Notes: generated from the sequence alone by a model not told the origin. DNA of 64,000 nucleotides from Cobetia sp. L2A1 (GCF_009796845.1 NZ_CP047025.1:2232001-2296000); one strand, 5' to 3'; numbered from the stretch's first letter, positions 34,650 through 45,217 are shown. Made by a program: numbers and translations.

Positions 34650-35369
34650 ATGACCGAACGTCTGACTCATGATCATAATCATCTGCTCGCCACACTTTCT
34701 GATGACGTGAAGGAACGCTTGGCGCCGCACATAGACACCGTGCCACTTTCGTTGGGGCAGATCATTCACACGTCGGGAAGCGCGCTGAATCACGTCTACT
34801 TTCCCATTGATGCGATCGTGTCATTACTCTATGTGACCGAGAATGGTGCCTCTGCAGAAATCGCGGTGGTCGGCAATGAGGGCCTGGTGGGCATTGCGGT
34901 CTTCATGGGGGGTGAAAGCACCACCAGTCGCGCGATTGTACAGAGTGCCGGGCTGGCGTTCAGATTGCCGGTAGATCAGCTGAAGGATGAGTTCAACCGC
35001 CATGGCGAAATGCTGCATCTGCTGTTGCGCTATACCCAGTCACTCATCACTCAGATGGCGCAGACGGCGGTATGCAACCGTCATCATTCGATCGATCAGC
35101 AGTTATGCCGCTGGTTGCTGCTGTCTCTGGACCGACTGCCGAGCAACCAATTGAACATGACCCAGGAGTTGATCGCCAACATGTTGGGAGTGCGCCGTGA
35201 GGGGGTTACCGAAGCGGCCGGCAAACTGAACAGACTGGGCATCATCAAATATCAGCGTGGCCATATCACGGTACTCGACAGACCGCGACTCGAGGAGCGA
35301 TGTTGCGAGTGTTATGCGGTGGTCAAGAAGGAAAGCGATCGCCTGATGCCCTATTCGCTGCTTATCTGA
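34650..35369 (+). CDS. Crp/Fnr-family transcriptional regulator
   Basis: 239 residues from the ATG at 34650, chosen for the strong GGAGGAAAGG six bases upstream (the frame is open 14 codons earlier). The N-terminal cyclic-nucleotide-binding-type beta domain (about 20-130, VYFPIDAIVSLLYV, VVGNEGLVGIAVFMGG) is followed by the dimer helix and a winged-helix DNA-binding domain with TQELIANMLGVRREGVTEAA. It lacks the N-terminal cysteine set of Fnr and does not show the Crp cAMP pocket, so the ligand is unknown. It lies upstream of the glucan synthase gene on the same strand, about 200 bp apart; a link between them is possible but not shown. Confidence 0.87.
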   Translation: MTERLTHDHNHLLATLSDDVKERLAPHIDTVPLSLGQIIHTSGSALNHVYFPIDAIVSLLYVTENGASAEIAVVGNEGLVGIAVFMGGESTTSRAIVQSAGLAFRLPVDQLKDEFNRHGEMLHLLLRYTQSLITQMAQTAVCNRHHSIDQQLCRWLLLSLDRLPSNQLNMTQELIANMLGVRREGVTEAAGKLNRLGIIKYQRGHITVLDRPRLEERCCECYAVVKKESDRLMPYSLLI

Positions 35370-35393
35370 ATGCCTGAATGCCTGAATGCCTGA
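35366..35393 (+). repeat. Octanucleotide tandem repeat over the regulator stop codon
   Basis: CTGAATGC is repeated three times, followed by CTGAG; the first unit contains the regulator's TGA stop. Changes in unit number would affect only untranslated sequence. Confidence 0.8.
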
Positions 35394-35571
35394 GTTCTCA
35401 CTGGTAATAACGAGCCGTTGAACACCCCACCAGGTTAGATGGCCGAGGCGCCGCAGCAGGGAGGGATGTGTGCGCTAACGAACAGACAGTTTCATGAGCC
35501 TTCTACATACTTTCTGGTGACGTACTATCGCTTGCCCCCATGGGTAATGCGCATCGACCAGGATAGCGCTC

Positions 35572-38500
35572 GTGACCTCTCTCCTTAATGTGGTGCTCCG
35601 GGCTTTTCCTTCGTCTTCGTCTTCGTCTTCACCTTGGCATGACACAGCCCCCGTACGGGGAGAGCTGTTCAGTGTCGAGCGTCTCGAACAACATGCCAGT
35701 AGCCTTGCGCTCGCGCAGGGTGTCACTGACACGCCTCCTAAAGTATTGTCGCTGTCGGCACGGCTTGAGGATAATGCCAAGGTGCTACTGAAGGCCTATC
35801 GCGCCAGTGCGCTGGAAGTCGCGGAGGGACGCGACATCGTGCCTGCCGCCACCTGGCTACTCGATAATTATCATCTCATCGAGGCCCAGATTCGCGAGGT
35901 TCGCGATGACCTTCCTCCCGGCTATTATCACCAGCTTCCCAAACTGGCAGAAGGCCCATTTGCCGGCTATCCACGGGTCTTTGGCCTTGCCTGGGCCTTT
36001 GTGGTTCACACCGATAGCCACCTCGACATCGACACTCTGCACGACTTCATCACGGCCTATCAGCGCGTTCAACCCTTGACGATCGGCGAACTCTGGGCGG
36101 TCGCGATCACGCTTCGCATCGTGCTTGTCGAAAACCTGCGGCGCCTCGCCGAACAAATTGTCAGCGAGCAGTCTGCCCGCAATGAGGCAGATGCCCTGGC
36201 CAGTCAGTGGCTGGTGCCGGAAGAACTCTATCCAACCCTGGATATCACCACGCTGCCGCGAAGTACAACGCCATTAGAAGACCCCTTCGTCGCCCAGCTG
36301 GCCAAGCGCTTGCGAGGCCTGGATCCGCGCACCAATCCCATGGTGGACTGGCTTGAGCGGAAAGTCAGGTCTCAAGGCGGCTCTGTCGACAATGTGGTGC
36401 AGCGAGCCCAGCAACATCAGGGGGCCGCCAACGTTACCGTGCGCAACATCATCACCAGCATGCACTTCGTCTCGAGTATCGATTGGGCGGAGTTGTTCGA
36501 AAGCGTCAGTCTGGTCAATGCGCGGCTCAACCAGAGCCCTCTCTTCGCGACTCTCGACTTCCCGACCCGCAATAGTTATCGCAGTGCCGTGGAGCAACTG
36601 GCGCGTGGCTCTGACTGGCAAGAACTGGAAGTTGCCGAGCACGCCCTGGCCGCTGCACACGCGGCACTGGCCAACGCTGAGGGCGCCATCGAAACCGCTC
36701 GCCGAGGTGATCCCGGCTATTTTCTGATAGCCGCTGGGCGCCCTGCACTTGAACGAACCCTCGGCTTTCGGCCTTCACTGCGCCAGCGCATACGCCAGGG
36801 CTTTGTCAGCGCAGGCATTGGCGGTTACGTGAGCCTGATTGCACTCATGACCGTCGCGTTGCTGGCAGTGACCTTGGCGGGGTTATGGTCACTGTCCGGC
36901 GGTGAATCGGTCACTGGCTGGCTATGGCTACTCGGATTGCTTGGGCTGCTGCCGGCCACCGAGATCGCGACGTTGTTGGCCAGTCGCCTCATCATCTTCT
37001 GTGTTGGCCCCAAGCCCCTACCCAGCCTTGATCTCTCCGAAGGTGTCCCCTCTAGCCTACGCACCCTGATTGCCGTACCCACCTTGCTGACCAATGCGGC
37101 CGAACTTCACGAGCAGATCGAGCGACTGGAGGTACATCATCTGGCCAGCGGTGGCGGTGCGCTTGTCTATGCGCTGCTCACCGATGGGGTCGATGCTCAG
37201 CACGAACACATCGACGACGATGCGCCGCTATTGGCGGCCGCCAGTGAAGCGATCGCGCAATTGAACCAGCGCCATGGCGACATTGATGGCCATGATCGCT
37301 TCTTCCTGCTGCACCGGCGACGGGTCTTCAATCACAGTGAAGACTGCTGGATGGGCTGGGAGCGAAAACGCGGCAAGCTACAGGAGCTCAACCGCCTGCT
37401 GCGCGGTGCCAACGACACCACCTTCCTGACGCCCGCGGCCATGCCGAGTGATGTGCAGTATGTCATCACGCTGGATGCGGACACCCGCTTGCCGCGGGGG
37501 GCAGCCAGTCGACTGATCGGCAAGATGGCGCATCCGCTGAATCAGCCCAGGTTCGATGAAAGCCGCCAGCGCGTCGTTGAGGGTTATGCGGTATTGCAGC
37601 CACGTGTCACACCCTCGCTACCAATGGGTCGACAAGGCTCGATCTTCCAACGTCTCTTTTCCGCGCCCGGCGGAATAGATCCCTACGCTGCGGCGACCTC
37701 AGACCTTTATCAGGACCTGCTTGGCGAGGGGTCCTTCGCCGGCAAGGGCATCTACCAGATTGATGCATTCGAAGCCTCACTCAGCGGGCGTGTGCCGGAA
37801 AACAGCGTCCTCAGCCATGATCTGTTCGAAGGCGTCTTTGCTCGGGCCGGGCTGGCCTCGGATATCGAAGTGATCGAGGAATTCCCCTCCCGCTACGATG
37901 TTGCCTCCAAGCGCCAACACCGTTGGACACGAGGCGATTGGCAATTGCTGCCATGGATCGTTGCGCAGACGATGCCCTGGACCGGGCGTCTGAAACTGAT
38001 GGACAACCTTCGCCGCTCACTCCTTGCACCACTCCTGCTCGCCTTTCTGATCATCAGTTGGTTATTGCCGCTTCCCGCGGCGCTGTTGGGCACACTGGGC
38101 ACCATCATCGTCATTGCCGCGCCTCCGCTTCTGCCGCTGTTGCTGTCGCTGGTACCAAGGCGGTCTGGCATCAACGTGCGCCACTATTTTCAGCAATGGT
38201 TCTCCGAACTCAGACTGGCGTCGATACAGACACTATTGTGGCTCGCCTTCCTGCCCGATCAGGCCTGGCGGATGCTGGATGCCATCGTCAGGACGCTGAT
38301 TCGGGTCACGATCACTCGCCGCCATCTGCTTGAGTGGACGACGGCGGCCCAGTCAACCGGTCGCCCGCGACTGACGTTGACCGGCTTCTATCGCAGTATG
38401 GCGCCGGGGACATTGCTGGCGCTGACCGCCGCGTTGAGTGTCGTGATCCAGTCGCCCGAGGCGTGGCCGGTGGCACTGCTGGCAGGTCTGCTGTGGCTGG

Positions 38501-41500
38501 CAGCGCCAGCTATCGCTGCCTGGGTCAGTCGGCCGGGGTGCCTTGAACATCAGGCGCCGCTGTCTGATGCCGAAGCACGTGAACTACGCTTGATCGCGCG
38601 ACGGACCTGGCGCTTCTTCGAAACCTTCGTCACCGCTCGCGACAACTGGCTGCCACCGGACAATTTTCAGGAAACCCCTCAGCCCGTCATCGCGCATCGC
38701 ACCTCTCCCACCAACATGGGGCTCTATCTGCTGTCCACTCTGGCCGCCCGGGATTTTGGGTGGCTGGGTGCGCTCAATACCGCCGAGCGTCTGGAGGCCA
38801 CACTGGGCGTCATGCAGACGCTTCCCCGTTACCGTGGACATTTTTTCAACTGGTACGATACACGTGACCTGCGCCCGCTGGACCCAAGATATGTCTCCTC
38901 GGTCGATAGCGGCAACCTGGCGGGCCATCTGCTGGTGGTCGCCAATGCCTGTGATACCTGGTCAAGAACCCGGCAATTGCCCACTCTGCGTCAAGGCGTC
39001 GCCGACAATCTGAGCCTGCTACACGACGCCCTCAAGGCAGTCCCGAGGACACATGCAACGCTGATCGCACCGCTCTGCCTCTGCCTGAAGGACATCGAAG
39101 GATATTTACAGACAGAGGCGTCGTTCATCACGGGCCTGTCCGCACTGCGACAACTCGCGGATCACACCACGAGAATCGCCCATGATTCCCTGCGCGACAC
39201 CGAGGCAGGCTGGGCCGAAGAAGTGCTGTTCTGGGTAGGGGTGCTGCGCAAGTCGGCCGCCGAGCATTACCACGATCAAAAAGAGTCCACCAAGACTGAT
39301 CCCTGTGACCAGCTCCTGGCGCGCTTCAGACAGATTGCTGCCGACGCTCGAGCGATGGCATTGGGAATGAATTTCGCCTTCCTGCTCGTGCCTGAACGCC
39401 AGTTGCTGTCGATCGGCTATTCCGTGGACGACAATGCCCTCGATAGTAGCTGTTATGACCTGCTCGCTTCCGAAGCCCGCTTGGCCAGTCTGCTGGCGAT
39501 TGCCAAGGGCGATGCTCCGACGCGCCACTGGTTCCGTCTCGGACGGACGGCCACGCCACTTGAGCACGGCTCAGCGCTGATTTCGTGGTCAGGATCGATG
39601 TTCGAATACCTGATGCCATCGCTGGTGATGCGGGCGCCGGCCGGCAGTCTGCTTGAGCAAACCAATCGCCTGGTGGTCAAGCGCCAGATGGCCTATGCCG
39701 CAGGACGCGACATGCCGTGGGGAATCTCCGAATCGGCCTATAACGTTCGCGATGTGCATTTCACGTATCAGTACACCAATTTCGGCGTACCGGGGCTGGG
39801 GCTGAAGCGTGGTCTGTCAGCGGACCTGGTCGTCGCGCCCTATGCGACCGGGCTGGCCACGATGGTCGAGCCCCTCGCCGCGCATCGCAATTTCGCGCGC
39901 CTTGCTGAGCTGGGCGCATTGGGTCGCCATGGATTCTATGAGGCACTCGATTTCACGCCCTCGCGCATCCAGGCAGGCAAGCCGTTTTCCATCGTGCGCA
40001 GTTTCATGGCCCACCATCAGGGCATGAGCATCGTGGCGATTGCCAATACCCTTCACGACGGACAGATGCGTGAACGCTTCCATCGTGAGCCGATCATTCA
40101 GGCCTGCGAGCTGCTGTTGCAGGAACGCATCCCGCGCAACATGGCAATCGCGCATCCTCGCGCAGAAGAAGTCACGTCACCCCCGCGAGACACGCTCAAC
40201 GATGGTCGGGCGATCCGGTGTATCCCGGCAACGTGTGCCGGCGCACCCGTCACCCACCTGCTCTCGAACGGTCGTTATTCCGTCATGCTGACGGCGACGG
40301 GAGCCGGCTATAGCCGCTGGCAGCACATCGCCATCAGTCGCTGGCTGGAAGATGCGACCCGTGATCATCTGGGCAGCCTCATCTTCCTGCGTGACAGGGA
40401 CACGTCCACCGTCTGGTCAGCCAGTGGCCCCATGCCCGGCAGTGGCGGAGAAGCGAAGGCAGACAGCCATGATGTACTCTTTGCAGAAGATTATGCCCGC
40501 TTCACGCATCGCCAGGACACCCTGACCACTCACCTCGATGTCCTTGTCTCTGGCGAGGATGATAGCGAAGTCCGTCGCGTGTCCCTGACCAACAGCGGGC
40601 GCAAGGCGCGCAAGATCGAAGTGACCTCCTATGCGGAACTGGTACTGACCACGCCCGCCACCGAGAATGCTCATCCAGCGTTTGCCAAGCTGTTCGTGGT
40701 CACCGAATACCTGGAAGAATTCGAGGCGTTGATCGCGACACGTCGTCGACGCAGTCCAGATGAGGCTGAGATCTGGGCCGCGCACTTCGCGATAGTGGAA
40801 GGCGAATCTCTCGGCGCGCTCCAGTATGAGACCGATCGCGCCCAGTTCATCGGCAGGGGGCGCACGGTGATGACAGCCGCTGCACTGAAGGAAAAACAGC
40901 GCCTGAGCAACACGACCGGCACGGTGCTCGACCCGGTATTCTCACTGCGCCATTACCTCAAGGTGCCCTCCGGCAAAGTCACTCGCATCGCCTTCTGGAC
41001 TGTCGTGGCGGCGTCTCGCGAAGCGCTGCTGGATCTGATCGACAAGCACCACGACCGCAGCGCCTATGAACGCGCCAAGACGTTGGCCTGGACTCAGGCA
41101 CAGGTTCAGCTTCGCCATCTGGGGATCACGCCAGAAGAGGCCTCGGACTTCCAGCGCCTGGCCGCCCCCATCCTGTATGCCGATATCCGATTCAGGGCCT
41201 CGCGAGAGGCCATTGCACGCGGCGCTGGCCTGCAATCCTCACTGTGGCCGCTGGCCATTTCCGGCGACCTGCCGATCGTGCTGGTGTGCATCGATTCCAC
41301 CGAGGACATGGCCCAGGTACGCCAGCTGCTGCGCGCCCATGAATATTGGCGAATGAAGCGCCTTGGCGTCGATCTGGTGATCATCAATGAGCGCGCCTCC
41401 TCCTATGTCCAGGACCTCCAGCAAGCGATAGAAACGGCTGTGCAGAGCAGCCAGACACGCCCGCGCATGCACGAGGGCCATGATCAGGGCTCGGTCATCG

Positions 41501-44196
41501 TCTTGCGCGCTGACCTGATGAGCCTTGCATCACGTATGTTGCTGCAGTCCGTGGCGAGGGTGATGCTGATGGCGCACCGTGGACCCATTGCCGACCAGCT
41601 CGCTCTGATACCGCCTGCACTGTGTTATCCGCCGTCCGGGAAGATGCCCGACGCGATGTCCGAGACGACGAACCAGCCTGAGCCTGCAACAGTGCAACCG
41701 CAGCAGAACAAAGCACCTCAAGACGAAGGCATGCTGCCTGCGCTGGAGTTCTTCAATGGTCTCGGGGGCTTTGACAAGCAGGGCAAGGAGTATGTGACGA
41801 TCCTGGAGGCCGGCCGCAGCACGCCGGCACCCTGGCTCAATGTCATCGCCAACCCCGGCTTCGGTTTTCAGGTATCGGCGGAAGGCGCAGGCTATGTATG
41901 GGCCGACAACAGCCGTGAGAATACGCTCACGCCCTGGTCCAACGATCCTGTGATGGACCCCTGCGGCGATGCGATCTATGTGCGCGATGAAGAGAGCCTG
42001 GCAGTATGGACGGCAACGGCAATGCCGGTACGTGATCAGGGACGTTACGTGGCCCGCCACGGATTCGGCTATAGCCGTTTCGAACACGAGGCTCACGGTA
42101 TCGGCCTCGACCTGATCCATTTCGTGCCGCTGGATGACCCTATCCGGATCTCGCGTCTCACCCTGACAAACCATTCAAAACGGCCACGCAAGCTGTCTGT
42201 CACGGCCTATGCGGAGTGGACACTGGGCTTGTCTCGCGGCGCATCCGCCCCCTTCATTGTCACGCGCCGGGATGAAAGTTGTGGCGCGCTGCTGGCCAGC
42301 TATCCGTGGAACATGAACTTCCCCGGACGTGTTGCCTTCGCCGATCTCAGCGGCCTGCAAACGACCTGGACCGCTGATCGCGGCGAGTTTCTCGGCCATG
42401 GTGGCAGCCACGCCGCCCCCGCAAGCCTTGCTGGCCGCACTCCTCTTTCAGGCGCCGTGGGCGCTGGGTGGGATCCTTGCGCGGCCTTGCAATGCAGCAT
42501 CGCGCTGGCGCCCGGCGAGGCCGTCGAGATCGCCTCTTTCATCGGCCAATGTCATAGCGATGAAGACGCCAGGGCGCTCATTCTCCGGTATCGCCAAACT
42601 GACCTGGATGCTGAGCTCGCGGCGGTGGCCGCCCACTGGCATGAGCAGCTGGGAGCGGTACAAGTCACAACCCCCGATCGCGCCATGGATATCATGCTCA
42701 ATGGCTGGTTGCTCTATCAGACATTGGCCTGCCGCATCACCGCGCGTTCCGCGTTCTATCAGTCCAGTGGTGCCTACGGTTTCCGTGATCAACTGCAGGA
42801 CGGCATGGCCTTGACCTTCGCCAGCCCCGAAACGACTCGACATCACTTGCTGCGTGCCGCCTCGCGTCAGTTCGTCGAAGGAGATGTCCAGCACTGGTGG
42901 TTACCGCATTCCGGTCAGGGCGTGCGCACGCGCATTTCCGACGATCGGGTCTGGCTGTCCTATGCCTGCGCCCGGTACGTCACCACCTCTGGCGACACTG
43001 ACGTGCTGGATGAGCCGGTGAGCTTCCTCGAAGGCGCGTTGCTGGCCAGCGGTGAACACGACGCCTTCTTCCAGCCCATGATTGCTGACGAAACAGCCTC
43101 ACTATATGAGCATTGTGCTCGTGGTCTCGATCAATGCCTGACGCTGACGGGTGAGCATGGTCTGCCATTGATCGGCGGGGGTGACTGGAACGATGGCATG
43201 AACCGTGTAGGGGAAGCCGGCAAGGGCGAGAGCGTGTGGCTGGGGTGGTTGCTGATACGCACCCTGGCGCTTTTCGTGCCCTTCGCAGAGCAACGAAGCG
43301 GCGAAGAGTCTCGCGCCAGGCGTTGGCGTGCCCACGCAGAGTCGGTACGCGAATCCCTCGAACAACATGCCTGGGATGGTGAGTGGTATCGACGTGCGAC
43401 CTACGATGACGGCACCTGGCTGGGGACTCATGCAAGCGATGAGTGTCGCATCGATTCGATTGCCCAGACCTGGGCGGTGCTGTCCGGCGCGGCCGATCCA
43501 CAACGTGCCGCACTCGCCATGCGGTCGATGGAGAAAGAATTGATCCGGGTGGACCCCGGGCTGGCATTGTTGTTCTGGCCGCCTTTCGACAAGCCTGAAC
43601 ATGACCCGGGCTATATCGGTGGCTATCCTCCCGGACTCAGGGAAAATGGCAGCCAATACAGCCATGCCTCAATGTGGGCCATCCTGGCGTATGCAACATT
43701 GGGACAGGGCGACAAGGCGGCCAACCTGTTCTCACTGCTCAACCCCATCAATCATGCTCTCAGCCGGGAAGGAGCGGAACGCTACAAGGTCGAACCCTAT
43801 GTCGTCGCCGCGGACGTGTACTCCATTGCGCCACATGAAGGACGCGGTGGCTGGACCTGGTACACGGGCTCCGCAGGCTGGATGTACCGCGCGGGCCTGG
43901 AGGGCATTCTCGGTATTCGTCGCGAAGGCGATGTCCTTGTCATCGCCCCGTGCCTGCCGCCTGCCTGGCCGGGATTCGAGGCAACCATCAGCGTGGCGTC
44001 GTCGCATTACACGCTTCAGGTAAAACGCTCGACGGACGCCGCTCTCATTGTCTCAACAGCGCAACTGAATGGAGATGAGATACTCTGCGAGGCGCAAACG
44101 ATCCGTGTCCCCCTCGATGGCGCACGCCATCTTGTGACGCTCGTGTTACCCGCCACGACATCCTTGGCGGGAGAACGGACAGCTGGTCAGGAGTAG
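35572..44196 (+). CDS. ndvB: Cyclic beta-1,2-glucan synthase (NdvB/ChvB type)
   Basis: 2874 residues, the full length expected for the family. Order: N-terminal cytoplasmic part, membrane helices (about 415-475), a GT84 glycosyltransferase domain with ITLDADTRLPRG near residue 635 and the QHRWTRGDWQL motif near 783, further helices (about 820-970), a glycoamylase-like domain (about 1000-1530), then GH94-type phosphorylase domains. GGGDWNDGMNRVG near residue 2537 carries the catalytic acid. It initiates, elongates and cyclises beta-1,2-glucan, the periplasmic osmoregulated glucan important at low osmolarity or in host contact. The start GTG at 35572 is chosen because family homology begins about 25 residues in; the ribosome site is weak. 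A Ser tract near the start is coded by a hexanucleotide repeat. Confidence 0.92.
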   Translation: MTSLLNVVLRAFPSSSSSSSPWHDTAPVRGELFSVERLEQHASSLALAQGVTDTPPKVLSLSARLEDNAKVLLKAYRASALEVAEGRDIVPAATWLLDNYHLIEAQIREVRDDLPPGYYHQLPKLAEGPFAGYPRVFGLAWAFVVHTDSHLDIDTLHDFITAYQRVQPLTIGELWAVAITLRIVLVENLRRLAEQIVSEQSARNEADALASQWLVPEELYPTLDITTLPRSTTPLEDPFVAQLAKRLRGLDPRTNPMVDWLERKVRSQGGSVDNVVQRAQQHQGAANVTVRNIITSMHFVSSIDWAELFESVSLVNARLNQSPLFATLDFPTRNSYRSAVEQLARGSDWQELEVAEHALAAAHAALANAEGAIETARRGDPGYFLIAAGRPALERTLGFRPSLRQRIRQGFVSAGIGGYVSLIALMTVALLAVTLAGLWSLSGGESVTGWLWLLGLLGLLPATEIATLLASRLIIFCVGPKPLPSLDLSEGVPSSLRTLIAVPTLLTNAAELHEQIERLEVHHLASGGGALVYALLTDGVDAQHEHIDDDAPLLAAASEAIAQLNQRHGDIDGHDRFFLLHRRRVFNHSEDCWMGWERKRGKLQELNRLLRGANDTTFLTPAAMPSDVQYVITLDADTRLPRGAASRLIGKMAHPLNQPRFDESRQRVVEGYAVLQPRVTPSLPMGRQGSIFQRLFSAPGGIDPYAAATSDLYQDLLGEGSFAGKGIYQIDAFEASLSGRVPENSVLSHDLFEGVFARAGLASDIEVIEEFPSRYDVASKRQHRWTRGDWQLLPWIVAQTMPWTGRLKLMDNLRRSLLAPLLLAFLIISWLLPLPAALLGTLGTIIVIAAPPLLPLLLSLVPRRSGINVRHYFQQWFSELRLASIQTLLWLAFLPDQAWRMLDAIVRTLIRVTITRRHLLEWTTAAQSTGRPRLTLTGFYRSMAPGTLLALTAALSVVIQSPEAWPVALLAGLLWLAAPAIAAWVSRPGCLEHQAPLSDAEARELRLIARRTWRFFETFVTARDNWLPPDNFQETPQPVIAHRTSPTNMGLYLLSTLAARDFGWLGALNTAERLEATLGVMQTLPRYRGHFFNWYDTRDLRPLDPRYVSSVDSGNLAGHLLVVANACDTWSRTRQLPTLRQGVADNLSLLHDALKAVPRTHATLIAPLCLCLKDIEGYLQTEASFITGLSALRQLADHTTRIAHDSLRDTEAGWAEEVLFWVGVLRKSAAEHYHDQKESTKTDPCDQLLARFRQIAADARAMALGMNFAFLLVPERQLLSIGYSVDDNALDSSCYDLLASEARLASLLAIAKGDAPTRHWFRLGRTATPLEHGSALISWSGSMFEYLMPSLVMRAPAGSLLEQTNRLVVKRQMAYAAGRDMPWGISESAYNVRDVHFTYQYTNFGVPGLGLKRGLSADLVVAPYATGLATMVEPLAAHRNFARLAELGALGRHGFYEALDFTPSRIQAGKPFSIVRSFMAHHQGMSIVAIANTLHDGQMRERFHREPIIQACELLLQERIPRNMAIAHPRAEEVTSPPRDTLNDGRAIRCIPATCAGAPVTHLLSNGRYSVMLTATGAGYSRWQHIAISRWLEDATRDHLGSLIFLRDRDTSTVWSASGPMPGSGGEAKADSHDVLFAEDYARFTHRQDTLTTHLDVLVSGEDDSEVRRVSLTNSGRKARKIEVTSYAELVLTTPATENAHPAFAKLFVVTEYLEEFEALIATRRRRSPDEAEIWAAHFAIVEGESLGALQYETDRAQFIGRGRTVMTAAALKEKQRLSNTTGTVLDPVFSLRHYLKVPSGKVTRIAFWTVVAASREALLDLIDKHHDRSAYERAKTLAWTQAQVQLRHLGITPEEASDFQRLAAPILYADIRFRASREAIARGAGLQSSLWPLAISGDLPIVLVCIDSTEDMAQVRQLLRAHEYWRMKRLGVDLVIINERASSYVQDLQQAIETAVQSSQTRPRMHEGHDQGSVIVLRADLMSLASRMLLQSVARVMLMAHRGPIADQLALIPPALCYPPSGKMPDAMSETTNQPEPATVQPQQNKAPQDEGMLPALEFFNGLGGFDKQGKEYVTILEAGRSTPAPWLNVIANPGFGFQVSAEGAGYVWADNSRENTLTPWSNDPVMDPCGDAIYVRDEESLAVWTATAMPVRDQGRYVARHGFGYSRFEHEAHGIGLDLIHFVPLDDPIRISRLTLTNHSKRPRKLSVTAYAEWTLGLSRGASAPFIVTRRDESCGALLASYPWNMNFPGRVAFADLSGLQTTWTADRGEFLGHGGSHAAPASLAGRTPLSGAVGAGWDPCAALQCSIALAPGEAVEIASFIGQCHSDEDARALILRYRQTDLDAELAAVAAHWHEQLGAVQVTTPDRAMDIMLNGWLLYQTLACRITARSAFYQSSGAYGFRDQLQDGMALTFASPETTRHHLLRAASRQFVEGDVQHWWLPHSGQGVRTRISDDRVWLSYACARYVTTSGDTDVLDEPVSFLEGALLASGEHDAFFQPMIADETASLYEHCARGLDQCLTLTGEHGLPLIGGGDWNDGMNRVGEAGKGESVWLGWLLIRTLALFVPFAEQRSGEESRARRWRAHAESVRESLEQHAWDGEWYRRATYDDGTWLGTHASDECRIDSIAQTWAVLSGAADPQRAALAMRSMEKELIRVDPGLALLFWPPFDKPEHDPGYIGGYPPGLRENGSQYSHASMWAILAYATLGQGDKAANLFSLLNPINHALSREGAERYKVEPYVVAADVYSIAPHEGRGGWTWYTGSAGWMYRAGLEGILGIRREGDVLVIAPCLPPAWPGFEATISVASSHYTLQVKRSTDAALIVSTAQLNGDEILCEAQTIRVPLDGARHLVTLVLPATTSLAGERTAGQE
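35611..35630 (+). repeat. Hexanucleotide repeat coding a Ser tract in the glucan synthase N-terminus
   Basis: TCGTCT repeated three times plus TC; encodes a run of seven serines (residues about 14-20). Unit length is a multiple of three, so slippage would change residue number but not frame. Confidence 0.8.
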
Positions 44197-44280
44197 CGAA
44201 AAGCGCGTCTCTCAACAGGATGACGTCTCGCGCTGAACGGAATCTCGTCGCCGTCCTACTCGGCGTCAGCCCATAAAAAA

Positions 44281-44310
44281 ACGGCCCTTCACCATCAGGT
44301 GAAGGGCCGT
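44281..44310. terminator. Bidirectional terminator between glucan synthase and DJ-1/PfpI genes
   Basis: 13-bp perfect stem ACGGCCCTTCACC / GGTGAAGGGCCGT with loop ATCA, preceded by seven A and followed by TTTTG; serves both convergent genes. Confidence 0.92.
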
Positions 44311-44323
44311 TTTGTGACGTGAC

Positions 44324-45007
44324 TTAGGCTTCGAGGCTCTTGAGCAGTAGCTCTGCCACCGCCTCGGAAGACATCGGGTTCTGACCAGTGATGATCAGGC
44401 CATCCTGAATGGCATAGGACGTGAAATCGTCCTTCTTCTCATAGATACCACCCTTCTGCTGCAGCGCATCTTCCACCAGGAACGGCACGACGTTGGTGAG
44501 GCCGACGCCTTCCTCTTCGCCATTGGTGAAGCCAGTGACATGCACGCCCTCAACGAAGGGGGTGCCATCCGGCTTATGTGCGTTCAGAAGCACGGCTGGT
44601 GCGTGGCAGACAGAGCTGACCAGCTTGCCAGCCGCATGGAACTGCTCGATCAGACGGATGGAATCGGCGTCGTTGGTCAGATCCCACAGCGGGCCGTGGC
44701 CACCCGGATAGAAGACGGCATCGTAATCTTCGACGCGTATCTCGGACAGCACGGCGGTGGTAGCAAGATCCTGCTGCGCGGCGTCATCCTGATTGAAGCG
44801 ACGGGTGGCATCCGTCTGGAAGTCTTCGCCTTCGCTGGCCGGGTCCAGCGGCGGCTGACCACCTTTGGGAGAGGCGAGTGTCACCTCGACACCTGCATCT
44901 TTCAACACGTAGTAGGGCGCTGCCAGCTCTTCCAGCCAGAAGCCTGTCTTCTTGCCAGTGTCACCGAGGGTATCGTGGGAAGTGACAACCACTAGAACCT
45001 TGCTCAT
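44324..45007 (-). CDS. DJ-1/PfpI family protein (class I glutamine amidotransferase-like, Hsp31-type)
   Basis: 227 residues from ATG 45007 (AAGGAG upstream); a longer open frame up to 45166 lacks a ribosome site. The nucleophile elbow is VSSVCHAPA with C134 and H135, and E26 (FWLEELAAPYY) completes the triad-like site. DAVFYPGGHGP is the usual strand/loop. Relatives act as glutathione-independent glyoxalase or chaperone/deglycase; these are family properties, not seen here. Divergent from a LysR regulator gene, which probably controls it through the dyad between them. Confidence 0.88.
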   Translation of the reverse strand: MSKVLVVVTSHDTLGDTGKKTGFWLEELAAPYYVLKDAGVEVTLASPKGGQPPLDPASEGEDFQTDATRRFNQDDAAQQDLATTAVLSEIRVEDYDAVFYPGGHGPLWDLTNDADSIRLIEQFHAAGKLVSSVCHAPAVLLNAHKPDGTPFVEGVHVTGFTNGEEEGVGLTNVVPFLVEDALQQKGGIYEKKDDFTSYAIQDGLIITGQNPMSSEAVAELLLKSLEA

Positions 45008-45136
45008 GACGCTCTCCTTGTGCGGGAATACCGCGATATTGCAGTAGATGAAACGCGCTTGATGAAGCTTGAAACGGAAATTCGCTCTCCGTGTGTTGGA
45101 ATCCACCATACTGCGCCTGCCACCATCATCACAATC

Positions 45137-45158
45137 GATAGTCCATATAGCTGCTATC
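45137..45158. promoter_or_regulatory. LysR-type operator candidate in the divergent pfpI-lysR region
   Basis: GATAG (45137-45141) and CTATC (45154-45158) form a dyad that encloses a second one, ATAGC-T-GCTAT (45147-45157), with T-N11-A character. Its position between the two divergent starts is where a LysR box is expected. Confidence 0.5.
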
Positions 45159-45217
45159 ATCCACACAAATAGTACTCACCCCTCACCCTTATGTGAGCTC
45201 AATGCCTGTCGGGTGTC

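Noticed and set aside
35611..35630. Hexanucleotide repeat in ndvB as a phase-variation switch
   Set aside because: The unit is a multiple of three, so gain or loss changes Ser number without shifting the frame.
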